The notes under the pieces are model-generated. The model was not told where the DNA came from. It did not search any database and worked only from the letters and a program-made list of their open reading frames with translations. From positions 1,351,161,550-1,351,225,549 of the forward strand of contig OY856411.1 of assembly GCA_963693085.1 (NCBI GenBank): a stretch of 64,000 bases of DNA, in the 5' to 3' direction. The position numbers were made by a program, and so were the translations under genes. Of the stretch, positions 20,473 through 32,500 are shown piece after piece; position 1 is the first letter of the stretch; each line of letters opens with the position of its first letter. The stretch is from Alisma plantago-aquatica (lineage: Eukaryota; Streptophyta; Magnoliopsida; Alismatales; Alismataceae).

Positions 20473-23400
20473 TTAGCTGATGAGCGCGCCTACGTCAGAT
20501 AGAAGCTCCCACACATATTCTCCTCTTTTGCTGTGATAATCGATGTGGTGGAGCTGGTCAGGCATTGCTTCATTTGCTATCCATTCCAGGACAAAGATGC
20601 CGCAGTCGTTAGATAGGGGAAGCTGCTGCAGATTGCGGTGGAAGAACTGGAGTTTGTTCCATTTGCTTGCTTGCGTGTCCAGGAATGGTTGGATAATCTT
20701 TGACACCTCGTCGTAGTATTTTTGAGCTAAGCGTTCGACGGATGACAACGGTTCTAATGTACACGACACTGGATGGTTTTTGTTGATGTCTGAGCTGTTG
20801 TAAAAGATTTCTGCTCATTGCCGAGTGTACATTGTCAGGAGCGTCCAATGGTTATAATGCAGGATGGGCAGAAACTTTTTTCTAGGGACCCCGCTCTCCA
20901 ACTCTGCCAAAAAATGTTGCTTTGCTCCTGTTTCATCGGCGAGACAAATGTCGTTGAACAGCATAGGATGAGCTATGTATGTGTGTTCAAACCTTGGCTG
21001 TAATGTTTGGATGTAAGCATCTGCCACAGATACAGCCAAGAATCCTCCTTCTTTTACCATGTCCCTTAAATCATCAATCGGGACTACGACATTGCCTGCC
21101 TTGTAAATGACATCTGTCGGGGTAGAATCTGTCAACTTCAGAAGGATTTCATTTACCTACTCCTATGTGAGCGTAGCGCACGAGAAGCGGTCGAAATTTG
21201 TGATCAGCCCTTCTGTAGTTTCAGGCGAAGCAATGTCTTCCATCCCGTGCACTTTCCGCAGGGTCTCCAACTGCTTTCCTGCCCCATAGGTGTCAGTTAC
21301 CATCTCCGCTTCTCTCTCTGGAGAGCTGCTGGATTGTGAAGATTCATCTTCTTGGTTGCTGTCCAGCAACCTATCAGGTACCCCTACGTCTCGGAAATAG
21401 CGTTTGTCTTTAATCAGCAGCATGGCGTATGTGCTCCTGCGGCGATAGAAGCATGTGCCCCTAAGGGCCCCCAAGTTTCCAATTGTATTGAGCACCTCTA
21501 TGGCACTTAAGATGACGAAGGCACTGTTTCCGCTTCCCTCTTCAGCCTGGATGGGGAAGTCACAGATGGAATAGAAGTTCCAAATGCCGTCGTGATGTTT
21601 GGCTCCTTGCTTTATAGATCGTAGAAGACGCAGCAGTAGAAGCCTCAGATTTTTGTCCTCCGGGCAGCTGAAAACATTCCCGCAGCGTGGCACCTTGTTA
21701 CTGCTGCAGCTCAGCAGCCAGACGTCGTGGTTCCTTAGGTCTGCCACGCAGAGGAATCATATGTTGCGGTGCTTGTACGGTGCCAACACGAGGTTTGGGT
21801 TATGTTCGTCGATGTGCTGCAACATGTTGGCCACCGCAGCGGAGTCTAGTTCTCCCCACATCAGCCTTCTTGCCAAGGTCGGGGTGGCGTTGTATATTGT
21901 CTTCTGACCTATCCTGCTGTCGATATTTTCTATTATCGCATTTTCAAGGACCCTAAATAGTCTTTTTCCGATGACGGCAGGCGAGCGGAACATGTTGCGG
22001 AGTGCTCCCCATCATACGGAGAAGTAGCCGTCGCTCCAGACGACGTCTTCTTCATCTGCCTGCAATCTTAGGACCTTGTTTAGCAGTTTATGGTATGTGA
22101 TCATCAGGCAGCCGATGACCCTTCTATCGAAGTCGGCCATCTCAAAGGAAGGTATCTCCGATGGCTCAGCGAACTTATCTGTCATCGAGCGTCTTCCTCG
22201 GGGGAGGTGTCTTTCATTGGCTGCATAAACATCCCCCTTTTCTCCCTCTGATTCATCAGAAGAGTCCACCCCGATGCTGATATCTCTGTTATCATCTTCA
22301 ATTTCATCTAGGGAGACTGAGGGATTTTCTTCCTCCAGACCTAGGGAACTCTCCTGTCTTGCTGGAGCTCTGTCAGTCGACCTTGGTTGTGTCCCCTCCT
22401 CAGGCGTTGTGGATTGCTCGCTGGAGGCGGAGGAGGACACAGATCTCGAAGAGGATGTTGATGAAGAAGATGGAGAGCCACGACTAGGGGGTGACGACAA
22501 CCTTCTCGGCTGCCTTTGGCGTGGATGGTCGTCCCTCCTGTCCAACCTCTCCTCGATCTTGTCGAGGCGTTGGAGAACTTGCTGAAGCGTCGCAGTCAAA
22601 GTCTCTAGTCCACCGGGAAGGCTAGCTAGAGTTAGCAGCTCTCGTTCTTGGCTAATCAGCCTGTCTTGGAAAGATGCAAACTTATGGGTTAAGGAAATAC
22701 AGGTAGCTGAGTTGTTATCCGTTACCTCCCGTAAGTAGTCGAGCTCGTGCCCTAGCATCTTCCTGAGCGACGGAGGGGTTCCTGCGGGTCTCCCTTCCAT
22801 CCTCGCGACACCTTGCTCGCATGATGGCCTACCAGATGAGGTAGAGTCTATCTCAATTGTTCACGATGCAGATGCCGTTGGGCGAGGCATCAGTGCTTTT
22901 GCGACCGCCTCTACTTTGCCTTCTCGTTGTGGTGGAGATGGCCATGGTGTGGGCAGATGGTGCTCCACCTCTACACTGTCGACGATCTCCTCAGCAGCTA
23001 CAACAGGGGACACCGGCGGCGGTGTCAGTGTCAGCTGTGCACCTTCGAGCTCCATTCTTAGGATCTCATCGAACACCCCATTACTGGCGTCCGGTTGAGG
23101 TGCTTCCTCTGCCTCTACAAGCCTTACAGGGATGTCGGGGGCTGCGGCTGTCTCTCATGCGACGGCTCCCGTAGTTACTGTCTCGGTGACCTCAAAGATC
23201 ACCGATTCTTTTTCAGCCACCGCAGTTGTTGTTGTGGTTGTGGCTGGTATATTAGGAGAGACGACAACTCTATAAACTGCTGTCGTCGGTCGCTCTAGAA
23301 TTGCGGTAGGCTCGGCGTGGGTCATTGAAGCTTTTCCCCATCTTGGGTTGAGAGGGATTTGTTCTCCTCTCATGGCCGCCCTTTCCTGAAGTCTGGTGGT

Positions 23401-24515
23401 GGCGGCGTAAGCTGCGTCTACTGCCACAACTTCTATTTCTTCAGCGGTGAAGACCAACTTTTCTGCGTCGTAGGTGGCGCAGCTAGGAAGTGGGAGGAGG
23501 GTGTTTGTCCTTGTGAATTTGTAGAAATAGCACCTTCCCTCCTTATTTATAATGCTGGCCCTCATTCTCCATGTGTCCTTGATAGACTTCGCGGCTCCTT
23601 AGGGTACCCAAGCCCAGCCGTAATCAGGTTGACGATGCCACCCATGTAGTATTCTTTGGTGGCATCTCTTATTGGGTGTAGCTTGTTCAGCAGGAACCGT
23701 ACGAGGTTGATCACTCTTCCCTCCATCACGTGCCACATCACGTGGAGTTCTTCTGTGTAAATGTTGCTGGACTCGTTCTTGCTGAACAGCAGGCACGCCA
23801 CCAATTTGTGTATGATTCTCCAGAAACACGAGTGCACTGCCGCCACCTTGCTTCCCGGCTTAAATGATGACTCGCCGGTCAGCCTATTCCAGAGCTCCAT
23901 GGGGTTGAACCCGTCTCCTTTGGTGATTCTCTCACCGTTATTCATCAGATCCTTCTCCTCCTCACTGGAAGAGAAGATCTTGTTCAGCAGCTTCTCAGAG
24001 ATTACGTGCTCCGAGTTGTATAACCGGGCTTGGAGTCTATCTGCTCTGTCATATTCTTCCTTTTCAGCAGCAGAATTCTTTACTCGACGGAGGGATGACA
24101 TGAACTCCCTCGTGAGCTCGGTGTAGGAGGAAGATCGGCTGAGGTAGATCTTCCTCAGTCCAGCCGTGGCGAGGATGCTTTTCAGTCTTTCAAAGATGCC
24201 TAGCTCCATGAAAGAAGACTGGTGGCAGAACCTGCTCGGCCTGTAGAGCTTGGTTGCCAGCTCAGCATAACGGCGTGCGTGCTCGTCGTCCCTTGGTGCG
24301 AACCTTCCTTACGTGTATTCCAGGGGTTCTGTCGTTGCTGTTGGTGTTGGAGCCGCCACTTCTCCTACCCTCGTCCTCTTTTCCGCAGTTGACGACCCAA
24401 CTATTTCTGAATTCGGGCGCTTATGCCCGACAATGGGTGCTTCACCTGCAGGCTCGGTGTAGATCCTCCTACCGTGCTCGTCAACCCGGACGACAGTCTG
24501 CTTGATGCGGGCCAT
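20473..24515 (-). pseudogene. Athila-ORF-like protein with C-terminal Ulp1/SENP cysteine protease
   Basis: One reading frame of about 1,340 codons starts at ATG 24515 (MARIKQTVVRVDEHGRRIYT) and ends at TAA 20473. It has a single frame change near 23565 and internal stops at 24309, 23155, 22861, 22012, 21757, 21163, 21157 and 20815. The N-terminal part (RFAPRDDEHARRYAEL, then MELGIFERLKSILATAGLRK) resembles the plant 'putative transposon protein' domain seen in Athila-like ORFs. The middle (about 22800-22150) has a coiled-coil-like segment and then a long Ser/Glu-rich linker. The C-terminus has NHWTLL (His codon 20848-20850), an Asp in YNSSD, and NDCGIFVLEW (Cys codon 20602-20604), the His-Asp-Cys order of C48 (Ulp1) peptidases that cleave SUMO-like proteins. 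The catalytic residues are all still present although the frame is broken. Substrate and role are unknown. Confidence 0.75.
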
Positions 24516-25823
24516 TTTTGTTAATCATTAAACAAATTCCTTGGTCAATTAAGTGTGTCGTAGTTTAAAAAGAAACTGAATACATGATAGGATATGACCC
24601 GATAAAAAAAATCCCACACCACTGTATCGGGGGATACGAGGTTTTCAGAGATTAGGTCTCGTGACCGATACGAGATATGGGTATCGCCCATCACGTCAGA
24701 AGATCATACATACGATAAAGAACAAGACGATACAGTGATAAATACGCGCCAGATATGTCACCCGACAGGGATGTGTTGGGCGATACGGTCACGAGAGATA
24801 AGACACCCGATAGGGCTCTTTGAAAGGAACGCAACGTGTCATCCGACAACAAAACAGGCAAGGTGGTGCAAAGACGGGCGACACGGCTATCGCCTGACAT
24901 GGCGTATCAGGCAAACGTGAATAAAAGGTCGTTACACGATATACGTGTCAGGCGATTCAAGGTTGCTCAGCTAAGAAACTGTAAGCCCGATAAGTTATTC
25001 GCGAAAGGTAGGTCGTGTCGGGCAAGGCAGACGATACGATCTGTCGGGCTATACCTTTGCTGTTTTCTTAAACTTCTGCACGAAACGAGAGCTGGTGAAC
25101 GTTACACGACACGGGAGCTAACTCAGAAAATCTCAGTATGACACAGGTAGGTAAAACAGTAAAGGCAGTAGCCCGACACGGTAATATCTCAGTCCCTTAT
25201 ATAGCTGTCCCGACCGGGAGTAAAATGGGTAATTCTGGGACACATGCCGGCCGTTGGGATATGTCATTCCTGAGACGGGTAGTCCATCCGTCGGAACAAG
25301 GGTAATTACTCCTCTTGCACAACACAAGTGCATGCCGCCTAGGAATGTCATCCGTCACGACCTTTGCAATGTCCGAAATACCATCCCCCGATATGAGCGC
25401 GTTCAGCGTGCCGGCTGGGCTGCTGCCCGATACGAGGACTTCAGAACAGAATCAAGATGAGAAGCTTAAAAACAAAGTGGGGAAACAAAAGCGGTCGATG
25501 AGTAAAACATCATTGGCCCAAAGCTAAGATCCCAGCCTCAGATGGTATTACCCATCCCAGTCTATAAAACACTACGGTGGCCCATAAAACAGAGCCAACG
25601 CATGTGGCACATGCACTGACTCGGGCCTTATTATATCCCAAATGTTTGTAATGTTTGTTTTGCAGTAAAGTAAATGCATCCTATTCTAAGAAAGAAAAGA
25701 AAACTCGGGTTGCCTCTCGAGAAGCGATGTGGTTTCTATCTCCAGCTTGACGCCCTCAGCTCCTTCACTTCTTGGTCTTCAGCATCACCCGTCTCCCTGC
25801 ATCTTGATCCTTACCTCTGTCGG
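24516..25823 (-). other. Spacer between gag and the Ulp1 frame, motif-rich
   Basis: No gene. 24560-25440 is filled with GATACG, CGATACGGTC, GCCCGACAC and GTGTCGGGC variants, the same motif family as in the U3 of the LTRs. It could act as a second promoter or as an intron for the downstream frame. I cannot tell which. 25440-25823 shows nothing recognisable. Confidence 0.6.
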
Positions 25824-27446
25824 TCATAGCCCTACCTTCTTGGAAGTCTCAGTGTTTGATGGTATCTTTCCTGACGGATTCTTTACAAACTCGGCCATTT
25901 GAGCCAATTGCTGATCAATCTGGCATTGATGCATCTGCATATCCGCCAACTGTACCTGCAAGGAGTTCAAAACGCCCGAATTCGATAGCGTGCTTTGTGC
26001 TAGCTGATTATTAATAGTATCATGCCTCTTCACGAAGTCAAATAATTGGCCAACCACATCCGATTGGCTGGAACCTTTATCATGTTCCTTGGTAGATCCT
26101 TGGTACTTAGCCTGACCCTGGAAATTCCCCTTGTTCGTCTGGAAGGAGGTGTTCTTGGTGTACTGGCTCGTTCCTCCTCTCTTCCTGAAGGGTTGGGGTG
26201 GCTTAGAGGAGTCGTGCAGTTGATATGAGTTCTCAGCCGCATCCTTGTTGCCGTAGATGAAACCGGGGTGGTCCGGCCTTTTAAAGTTCACAAAAGAGAC
26301 ATTTTCTATCCCCTCGGCCTCAGAGTCAGAATAACTTGACGCATCCGGTCGGGTGTAGATGCAACTATCTACCCCATGCCCTCCTTCTTCGCAGGTTACA
26401 CACTTCATTACTTTTTCAACTGACTTCTTCCCTTTACCACTAGATTCTTTTAGCTGCTTGACATCAGTCGCTATCCTCTGTATCTGAGAAGTTATAGATT
26501 CCAAAGCCTTGGATTTAAGAGAGGGTCCTTCACTGACTTTCTTAGCCTGCCCTTTGCCAGATCTATCATACTCAGCGTCTGCTTGTAGCTCGGCCATGTT
26601 TTTGATGATCCTCTCAGACTTGCTCGGTTTCTTCCCTAGGAAGTCACTTCCTACTGCCGCATTCAGCGACACCCTTTCATCGGGACTCAGACCATTATAG
26701 AAGGTAGTTACTAGGAAACCCTTCTTGTAGTTATGGTGAGGGTAGTCCCTCTGATATTCCTGATATCTTTCCCAGGCATCGTGGAGGTTTTCATTGGGCT
26801 TCTGCATAAAGGAGGTTATCCTCTGTCTATTCCTCACAGTCCTCTCAGTTGGATAGAACTTGTTTATGAAAGCATCTTCCAGAGCTCCCCATCCATTTAA
26901 GGCTTGGTGGGGCAACCCCAGATACCACGATAGAGCTTTGTCTTCCAGGGAGAAGATGAAGCCCTTGTAGTAGATGACTTCCTGGGGAACCCCCTGTATC
27001 TTTATGGTGTTGAAGATATTCTTAAAGGCATCTAGGTGGTGGTAAGGGTTGTCATTCTTGGAACTCCCCCTGAAGCTTTTATTTTGGATCATGGAGATCA
27101 CAGATGGATTGAGCTCAAAATTTGCGGTGTTGAAATGCGGAATAATGACGGGACACCAGGAATTGTCAACTTTCGTGGATGCTAACTCCCTCGGGGTTTT
27201 CTCCTCTTCGCCTGAATCTTCACTGTCGCTTTCCTCCCGACGTTGTTCCTGGTTATTGCGATTTCTTCTTTGCCTCTGACGGTGACGACATTTGTGTCGG
27301 TGATGGTCCTCCTCGTACTCTCCCGATTCTGGATCTTCATGTTCAGCATTACCGTCGTACCGGTCGTCGCCTTCAGGTGGAGGCGAATCAGGCCTCCTCC
27401 CTTGGCGTTTGCCTCCAGAATGTTGGGGTTCAAAGTGAGGAGGCAT
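25824..27446 (-). CDS. Gag polyprotein, Ty3/gypsy (Athila/Tat-like)
   Basis: Intact frame of 540 residues from ATG 27446. Residues 1-90 are charged and repeat-rich (HRHKCRHRQRQRR, then EESDSEDSGEEE). Residues about 100-260 form the Retrotrans_gag core (HLDAFKNIFNTIKIQGVPQ, LSWYLGLP, FYPTERTVRNRQRI, DAWERYQEYQRDYP). A single CCHC zinc knuckle, CVTCEEGGHGVDSC with spacing C-X2-C-X4-H-X4-C, lies near residues 347-360. The C-terminal part is Q/S-rich with a short coiled-coil-like end. Gag would form the virus-like particle and bind element RNA. It stops without a pol fusion. It is the only clearly intact retroelement ORF of the window, in contrast to the decayed frame downstream. Confidence 0.92.
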   Translation of the reverse strand: MPPHFEPQHSGGKRQGRRPDSPPPEGDDRYDGNAEHEDPESGEYEEDHHRHKCRHRQRQRRNRNNQEQRREESDSEDSGEEEKTPRELASTKVDNSWCPVIIPHFNTANFELNPSVISMIQNKSFRGSSKNDNPYHHLDAFKNIFNTIKIQGVPQEVIYYKGFIFSLEDKALSWYLGLPHQALNGWGALEDAFINKFYPTERTVRNRQRITSFMQKPNENLHDAWERYQEYQRDYPHHNYKKGFLVTTFYNGLSPDERVSLNAAVGSDFLGKKPSKSERIIKNMAELQADAEYDRSGKGQAKKVSEGPSLKSKALESITSQIQRIATDVKQLKESSGKGKKSVEKVMKCVTCEEGGHGVDSCIYTRPDASSYSDSEAEGIENVSFVNFKRPDHPGFIYGNKDAAENSYQLHDSSKPPQPFRKRGGTSQYTKNTSFQTNKGNFQGQAKYQGSTKEHDKGSSQSDVVGQLFDFVKRHDTINNQLAQSTLSNSGVLNSLQVQLADMQMHQCQIDQQLAQMAEFVKNPSGKIPSNTETSKKVGL

Positions 27447-27666
27447 ATGGGATGGATTTGGTGCTCAGTTAAACAATGTGCTTTTCTTCTGAGTACCTGA
27501 AAAATAGCACGAAAAAAATCAAGTCAGAAAATCAAATTATTTATTTTAGGCAAAGAATAATTAATAACTAAAGAAAGAAAAGAGTGATGTCAAGCTCATT
27601 TCTAAGCTTGAGGCACGGGGGTGTAGTTAGTGGATTCAGATTCGTCAATAGTATCATTTTTCCTTG

Positions 27667-27684
27667 TCCCCAGCAATGGCGCCA
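27667..27684 (-). other. Primer-binding site, tRNA-Asp type
   Basis: Minus strand TGGCGCCATTGCTGGGGA, six bases from the inner end of the 5' LTR. Confidence 0.85.
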
Positions 27685-27690
27685 AAAAGT

Positions 27691-29502
27691 TGACCGGCCT
27701 AAATCGTGCGTCCTAAAATTGGAGGCGGATTTGAGGTAGTCGAGCTTTTACATTTATAACCCGAAACCTTCTAGGCCCCCGCAACTTTGTTTACGGGGTC
27801 GAAGTAGATAGACGGGGTCGAACACAGGGACAAGGGTGGTAGTGTTGAGAACGCTGAATCGACACGCTACACTCCGGAAAGGATAAGAGATGATAAAATT
27901 CCCAAAAGGGAACAACAGAACAAAATCGATAAAACAAAAGAAAACCCTATCTCCAACTGGAGTTATAAGGAAAACTTAGGTTTTAAGCATTTATAAGTTT
28001 TTAGGGGTTTTCATGCAATAGAAACAGAGAGATAATACTAAAGCTAAAGCAAGGTACCAAGGAGAAAACTTCGGTAAAACAAGCAGAAACAGAAACATCA
28101 TGTACCCCTCCTCTCATAGCGGGTACCTCTAACCAAGCATCAACACCCCTCTCGAGGTTGCTGGACTTAAATTAGAGTGGAAAGGTTACTAAAGCAGCTC
28201 CGATTCCGGGCACTCTCGTACTCCAGAATTGGACCAAACACTAGAGCCACAACACCTCTCTCAAGGCTGTTGCGATGGGAAAACATGATTCGGTAGCTAA
28301 TCAAAACACGATCCAAACGTACAAGCTAGAGTTCAGATGTCAAACATAGCAATCATCCAACAAGAGTACCAAACATAGAGCAGCAAATAATTAACTCTTC
28401 TAATTCCATTAGCATATAAAGGGTTGATTACATTACAAAAGTGAATGAAGAAGTAAATGACTGGAATAATAAAGATAAATGTCGTCTTCTTGATATAGAA
28501 GGACGACAGACTACAGCGGACCCTCCAGCCCAATACCGGGCAGGACCCTAGCCCGATACAATCGTGTCGGGTGGCACACCCTCTCAGGCGACACACCGTG
28601 ATGGGCGGACTATATCGTGTGAGAACCCTGGCCCGATACGCTCATGTCAGGCGGCACCCTCTCGGGCGACACGCCGTGACGAGCGACATGTATCGGGATC
28701 CGGTATCGTGCCGGGCTAGATCGATGCTTCTAGTATTGGTCACTTATGTTGGGGATCCATGTCGACCGATATCGGCCTGCAGTGTTGCCCGGGATGACCC
28801 TAAGTGAACCATTCCCTCCCTCTTGGGATGGGGAAGTGCCCACCTGGAATCGCCTGACACAAGCACTGAGACACGATACCCTAGCTCTTCGCAGCTTTCC
28901 TGAGGTGACTTGCGCAGGGTCCCCCTCTATTTCAACCTGTCTTTTCGGCTTCCTATAGCAGCTATTTATAGGCAGCGGTTGGGGAAGTTATGGTGCTCAT
29001 GGCGCCACATGTCCTTCTTTAGCTCTTATTATCGCGGAGTCGGTGGACGGCCAATATTAGTATCGCCTGACACAAGGATGTCGGATGTCGGTGGACGTGA
29101 CGGGCGGCACCTGCCGGTGGGTGGCCTGTGTCGCGCGACAAGCTTCGGTTGTCGTGGCGATCCCGGCTCCCTGTCAGGTAGATAGGCGTATCGTCCATTA
29201 GTCCCTCCTTGCGCGACATCCTTATGTCGTGTGTCCGTGTATTGCGCTACCCTACCGGGCAGTGTGCATATCGGCCGGCTGGAAGGCCGATCCAGGTGGA
29301 ATCATGTTTGTGGGTCGGGACATCTTATTGATGACAAATTAGTCCAAAATGAAGGAAAACTCTGCAAAAGATGGATTTATTGAATTAAGAGCGTAGTTTG
29401 GCCAATTATTGCAAAAGTACATATAAAAGGAGAGGAAAGCAGTTAAAAGGGCAGTTTTGCTAACAAAATAAGGGTCAAAAAATCACAAAATTGGTGTTAT
29501 CC
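27691..29502 (-). repeat. 5' LTR of the gag/Ulp1 element
   Basis: Very similar to 17606-19420, with scattered differences mostly of the C/T and G/A kind. The outer end reads GTTATCC, one base off the other copy's GTTATCA. Confidence 0.9.
28963..28970 (-). promoter_or_regulatory. TATA box of the 5' LTR, minus strand
   Basis: TATAAATA on the minus strand at the same place as in the 3' LTR. It is the likely promoter for gag. Confidence 0.65.
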
Positions 29503-29507
29503 AACCT
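29503..29507. repeat. Target-site duplication AACCT, right
   Basis: Pairs with 17601-17605. Confidence 0.85.
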
Positions 29508-32500
29508 CCAACAACATTTATTGATTACAATATTTTTAAGTAATTAAACAATTAAGTATTTTAATCAGATATAACAAATAAGATCAAAAATACCGATGAT
29601 TAACAAAATACATAAAGGATCATATAATAACTATCATCATTAGCCAGACTATCATCCTTTATCTTGTTGATAATATAAGCAATTTAGTAGCATATGTAGT
29701 TCTAGCATCATGAGCAAGTCTAGTAACATAGCATAGCTAACAACACGAGCATGTCTAATTGGTTGAACATATCAACATTATAAGAGGAGCTAACAACATA
29801 AGCACAACTACCTGGATAAGCATGACTAGCAGTATATGCATCTCTAGTTACAAAGGCATGGCTAAACATAACTAACAACATGAGATATCTAGCATCATGA
29901 TTAAAATCAGCAGTAGCAGTATAGTTATCAACATAATCATGGCTACTGTATGTATGCATCTACAATCTTAAGTAGATCCACAACATAAGTATATCTGCTA
30001 TCTCTTAATTGCACTAAGCATCATATTTATGTAAAGAGAACAAATAAGGGTTATCATCCAATGTGAAATGTTGCGTATAACCCTAAATAATATGCTACAC
30101 GGCCGTATTACATCTTTTATTATGCCCTGGGGAATTTGAATCGTACCATTCAAAGTCCAACCGACCCCTGCGAAGGGCTATTATGTTCCGTATAAGATAT
30201 AGGAGTGTCGGTATCCTAAGATCTCTCCCCCTCAGTCAGTACGAGTAAAAAGGCAGTGACATATCAGTCAAAGCTGCCACCACAACGACATATAGTCAAG
30301 ATGAAAACCACTAGTCCGACCTTGGTACAGGTCACGACACTAGAAACCAGGGTATTCAAACCCAATCATTGAGGTACAACCGCAGTTGTCCTCTAATCAC
30401 ATCATGCTATAATCACCGAGACACGACTGTAGCTGTTCTCAATCACATCAGATGTATGAGGTATGACCATAGCCAACCTCCACAATCTGCATTGTGGATG
30501 ACAAGGATATATCCTCAACCTGCTACCCCCACATACTCAATAGTATGCACTCCAAGTTTCCCTTAGGAATACTCATTTCACCATCCAACAAGTTCTGACA
30601 CTGAAGATGGTTCTACGGCACGGGGCACTACATGATTAGAGTTGCACTTGATTAGTTATGCCGATTGGGTGAATTAAGGCTGTATCAAACAAGTGGACAT
30701 ACAAACCCTAATTCACTTCTAGAAAGCATATGAATATCAAAACTTGAAAAGATATAAAATGTATGAAACATAATTTCCCATCTCATCATCACATGGTACT
30801 ATTCACTTGACATTCATGAGACTACACTAGTCATCATATTATCACAAGATATAAATCCTTTTCACAATATCACAGGGTATCAACCCTTATAAACATAAGA
30901 GGATTACACCTCATTTAGGTCTCAACCATGCCCAAAGGTCATTAAAACCATCATAGTATTTCGTGCAACATCATCATTATCTTTCCATGCCTTATAACAA
31001 GGCTCAACAACATCACTTACATATAATACACTAGATCAACACAATCTTGCATTAATGATCTAGGCGATATTCATAAACAATCATAGACGGGTTATATTAA
31101 CATTAAGAACATTCCTTTATTACATCAACATGCAAGGAATCTAGATATGATTAACACTCATCATATTCACAATGCACATGTTCAACATAAGAAAGTATCA
31201 ACCATGTAGCTATGATAACCACCAATTAACACATTAAGGTTATGATCATGTTAAGGAGGCTATTCTACCATCATTCCATCATATACGAATGTTAAACATG
31301 AATACTCATCTTTATCTAATTGCATTAGAGTTAGGTTCAACATGATAAATTATATCAATGTTACTAATCAGCACTCATACCCAAACCCTAACTCACGGCA
31401 TCCCCATTAGATCATGGATGCATAAGGTGAAGCATCACCATCAAATTCCATACTATTCTCAAGTATGAACCCACACATAAATCAAGGTGTAACCATCACA
31501 TTATAGCATACTAGGTTTTAAACAATAAAAGAGTACTCCATGATTGTATTAGTCATTCAAGGACTATTCATACCCAATTACCATCATTTAGTTATATTAA
31601 AGCTAGGTATAACAAGATATACCTAATTAGGGTTACATATCAACACAATATGGTTATCATCCCTTCTATTCATATGAGTGAATAGGTAAGACTAACTTAT
31701 TAAGGGTAACCCTCCATTTGTTCCATCATAATTCAACCCATATCACCATACCACAATGTCACCCAGAACCATTGGATGTTTAAAAGGTAAGACTATTAGT
31801 TGTTTACATAAGTAAACACATTGGATAAACCACCTACAAAGTCCTTGATTTGTGATCTAGAAAGAGTCACCATATAACCCTAGACATCCCTTGATAATCG
31901 ATACAAAAAATTCCATTGAGAGTAGGGTAAAACCCACAATCGACTATTCAGTTAAAACAAGCCATCCATTGTCAACAATTAAGCTCCTTAAGTTGTTCAT
32001 ATAAAGGAAACCATCTAAATCAAATTATTAGGACCAACATATTACATTAGCCATCATTCCATCTTAATGGAGGAATAAACAGTAGATCTCGACCATTGGG
32101 TCAAGTTCACATGTTAAAACCATCAATTACAGTATAGGTCTGACCATTGCATCAAGTGACCCAAGAAACCATTGACCTAAGGCTTAATTTATGCTAAAAC
32201 TAAAATGATTAACTCACCATAGGTTGTAGAGACCTGATCCACCATCATTAGTGACCATTAAGTCACCATAGGTTGTTAGATCAACACTAATTCATTAATC
32301 AACATCAAATATTAAGCTAATGTCAACATTGATTGATAACATCAGTAGGGTACTTAATGGTTGATCATTATACTTCTAATTGATCCAAAACCTAACCTAA
32401 GGGGGTGAACATAGGCTATCACCATCATTTGACACCCTTGATCACGACCATGAGTTGTTATGAAGACAACACCATAGGGTTGTTGCAATGGTACCATCAT

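Larger units (their letters stand above)
17606..29502 (-). mobile_element. Gag-only Athila-like element carrying a Ulp1-protease frame, minus strand
   Basis: LTRs 27691-29502 (5') and 17606-19420 (3') are nearly equal in length (1812 and 1815 bp) and bounded by AACCT. Order in transcription sense: 5' LTR, tRNA-Asp-type PBS, gag (27446-25824), a 1.3-kb motif-rich spacer, a second long frame (24515-20473) ending in a Ulp1-type protease, about 1 kb without genes, PPT, 3' LTR. There is no RT, RNase H or integrase, and the spacing leaves no room for them. This matches the TR-GAG class (terminal repeats plus gag) with an extra gene. Confidence 0.88.
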
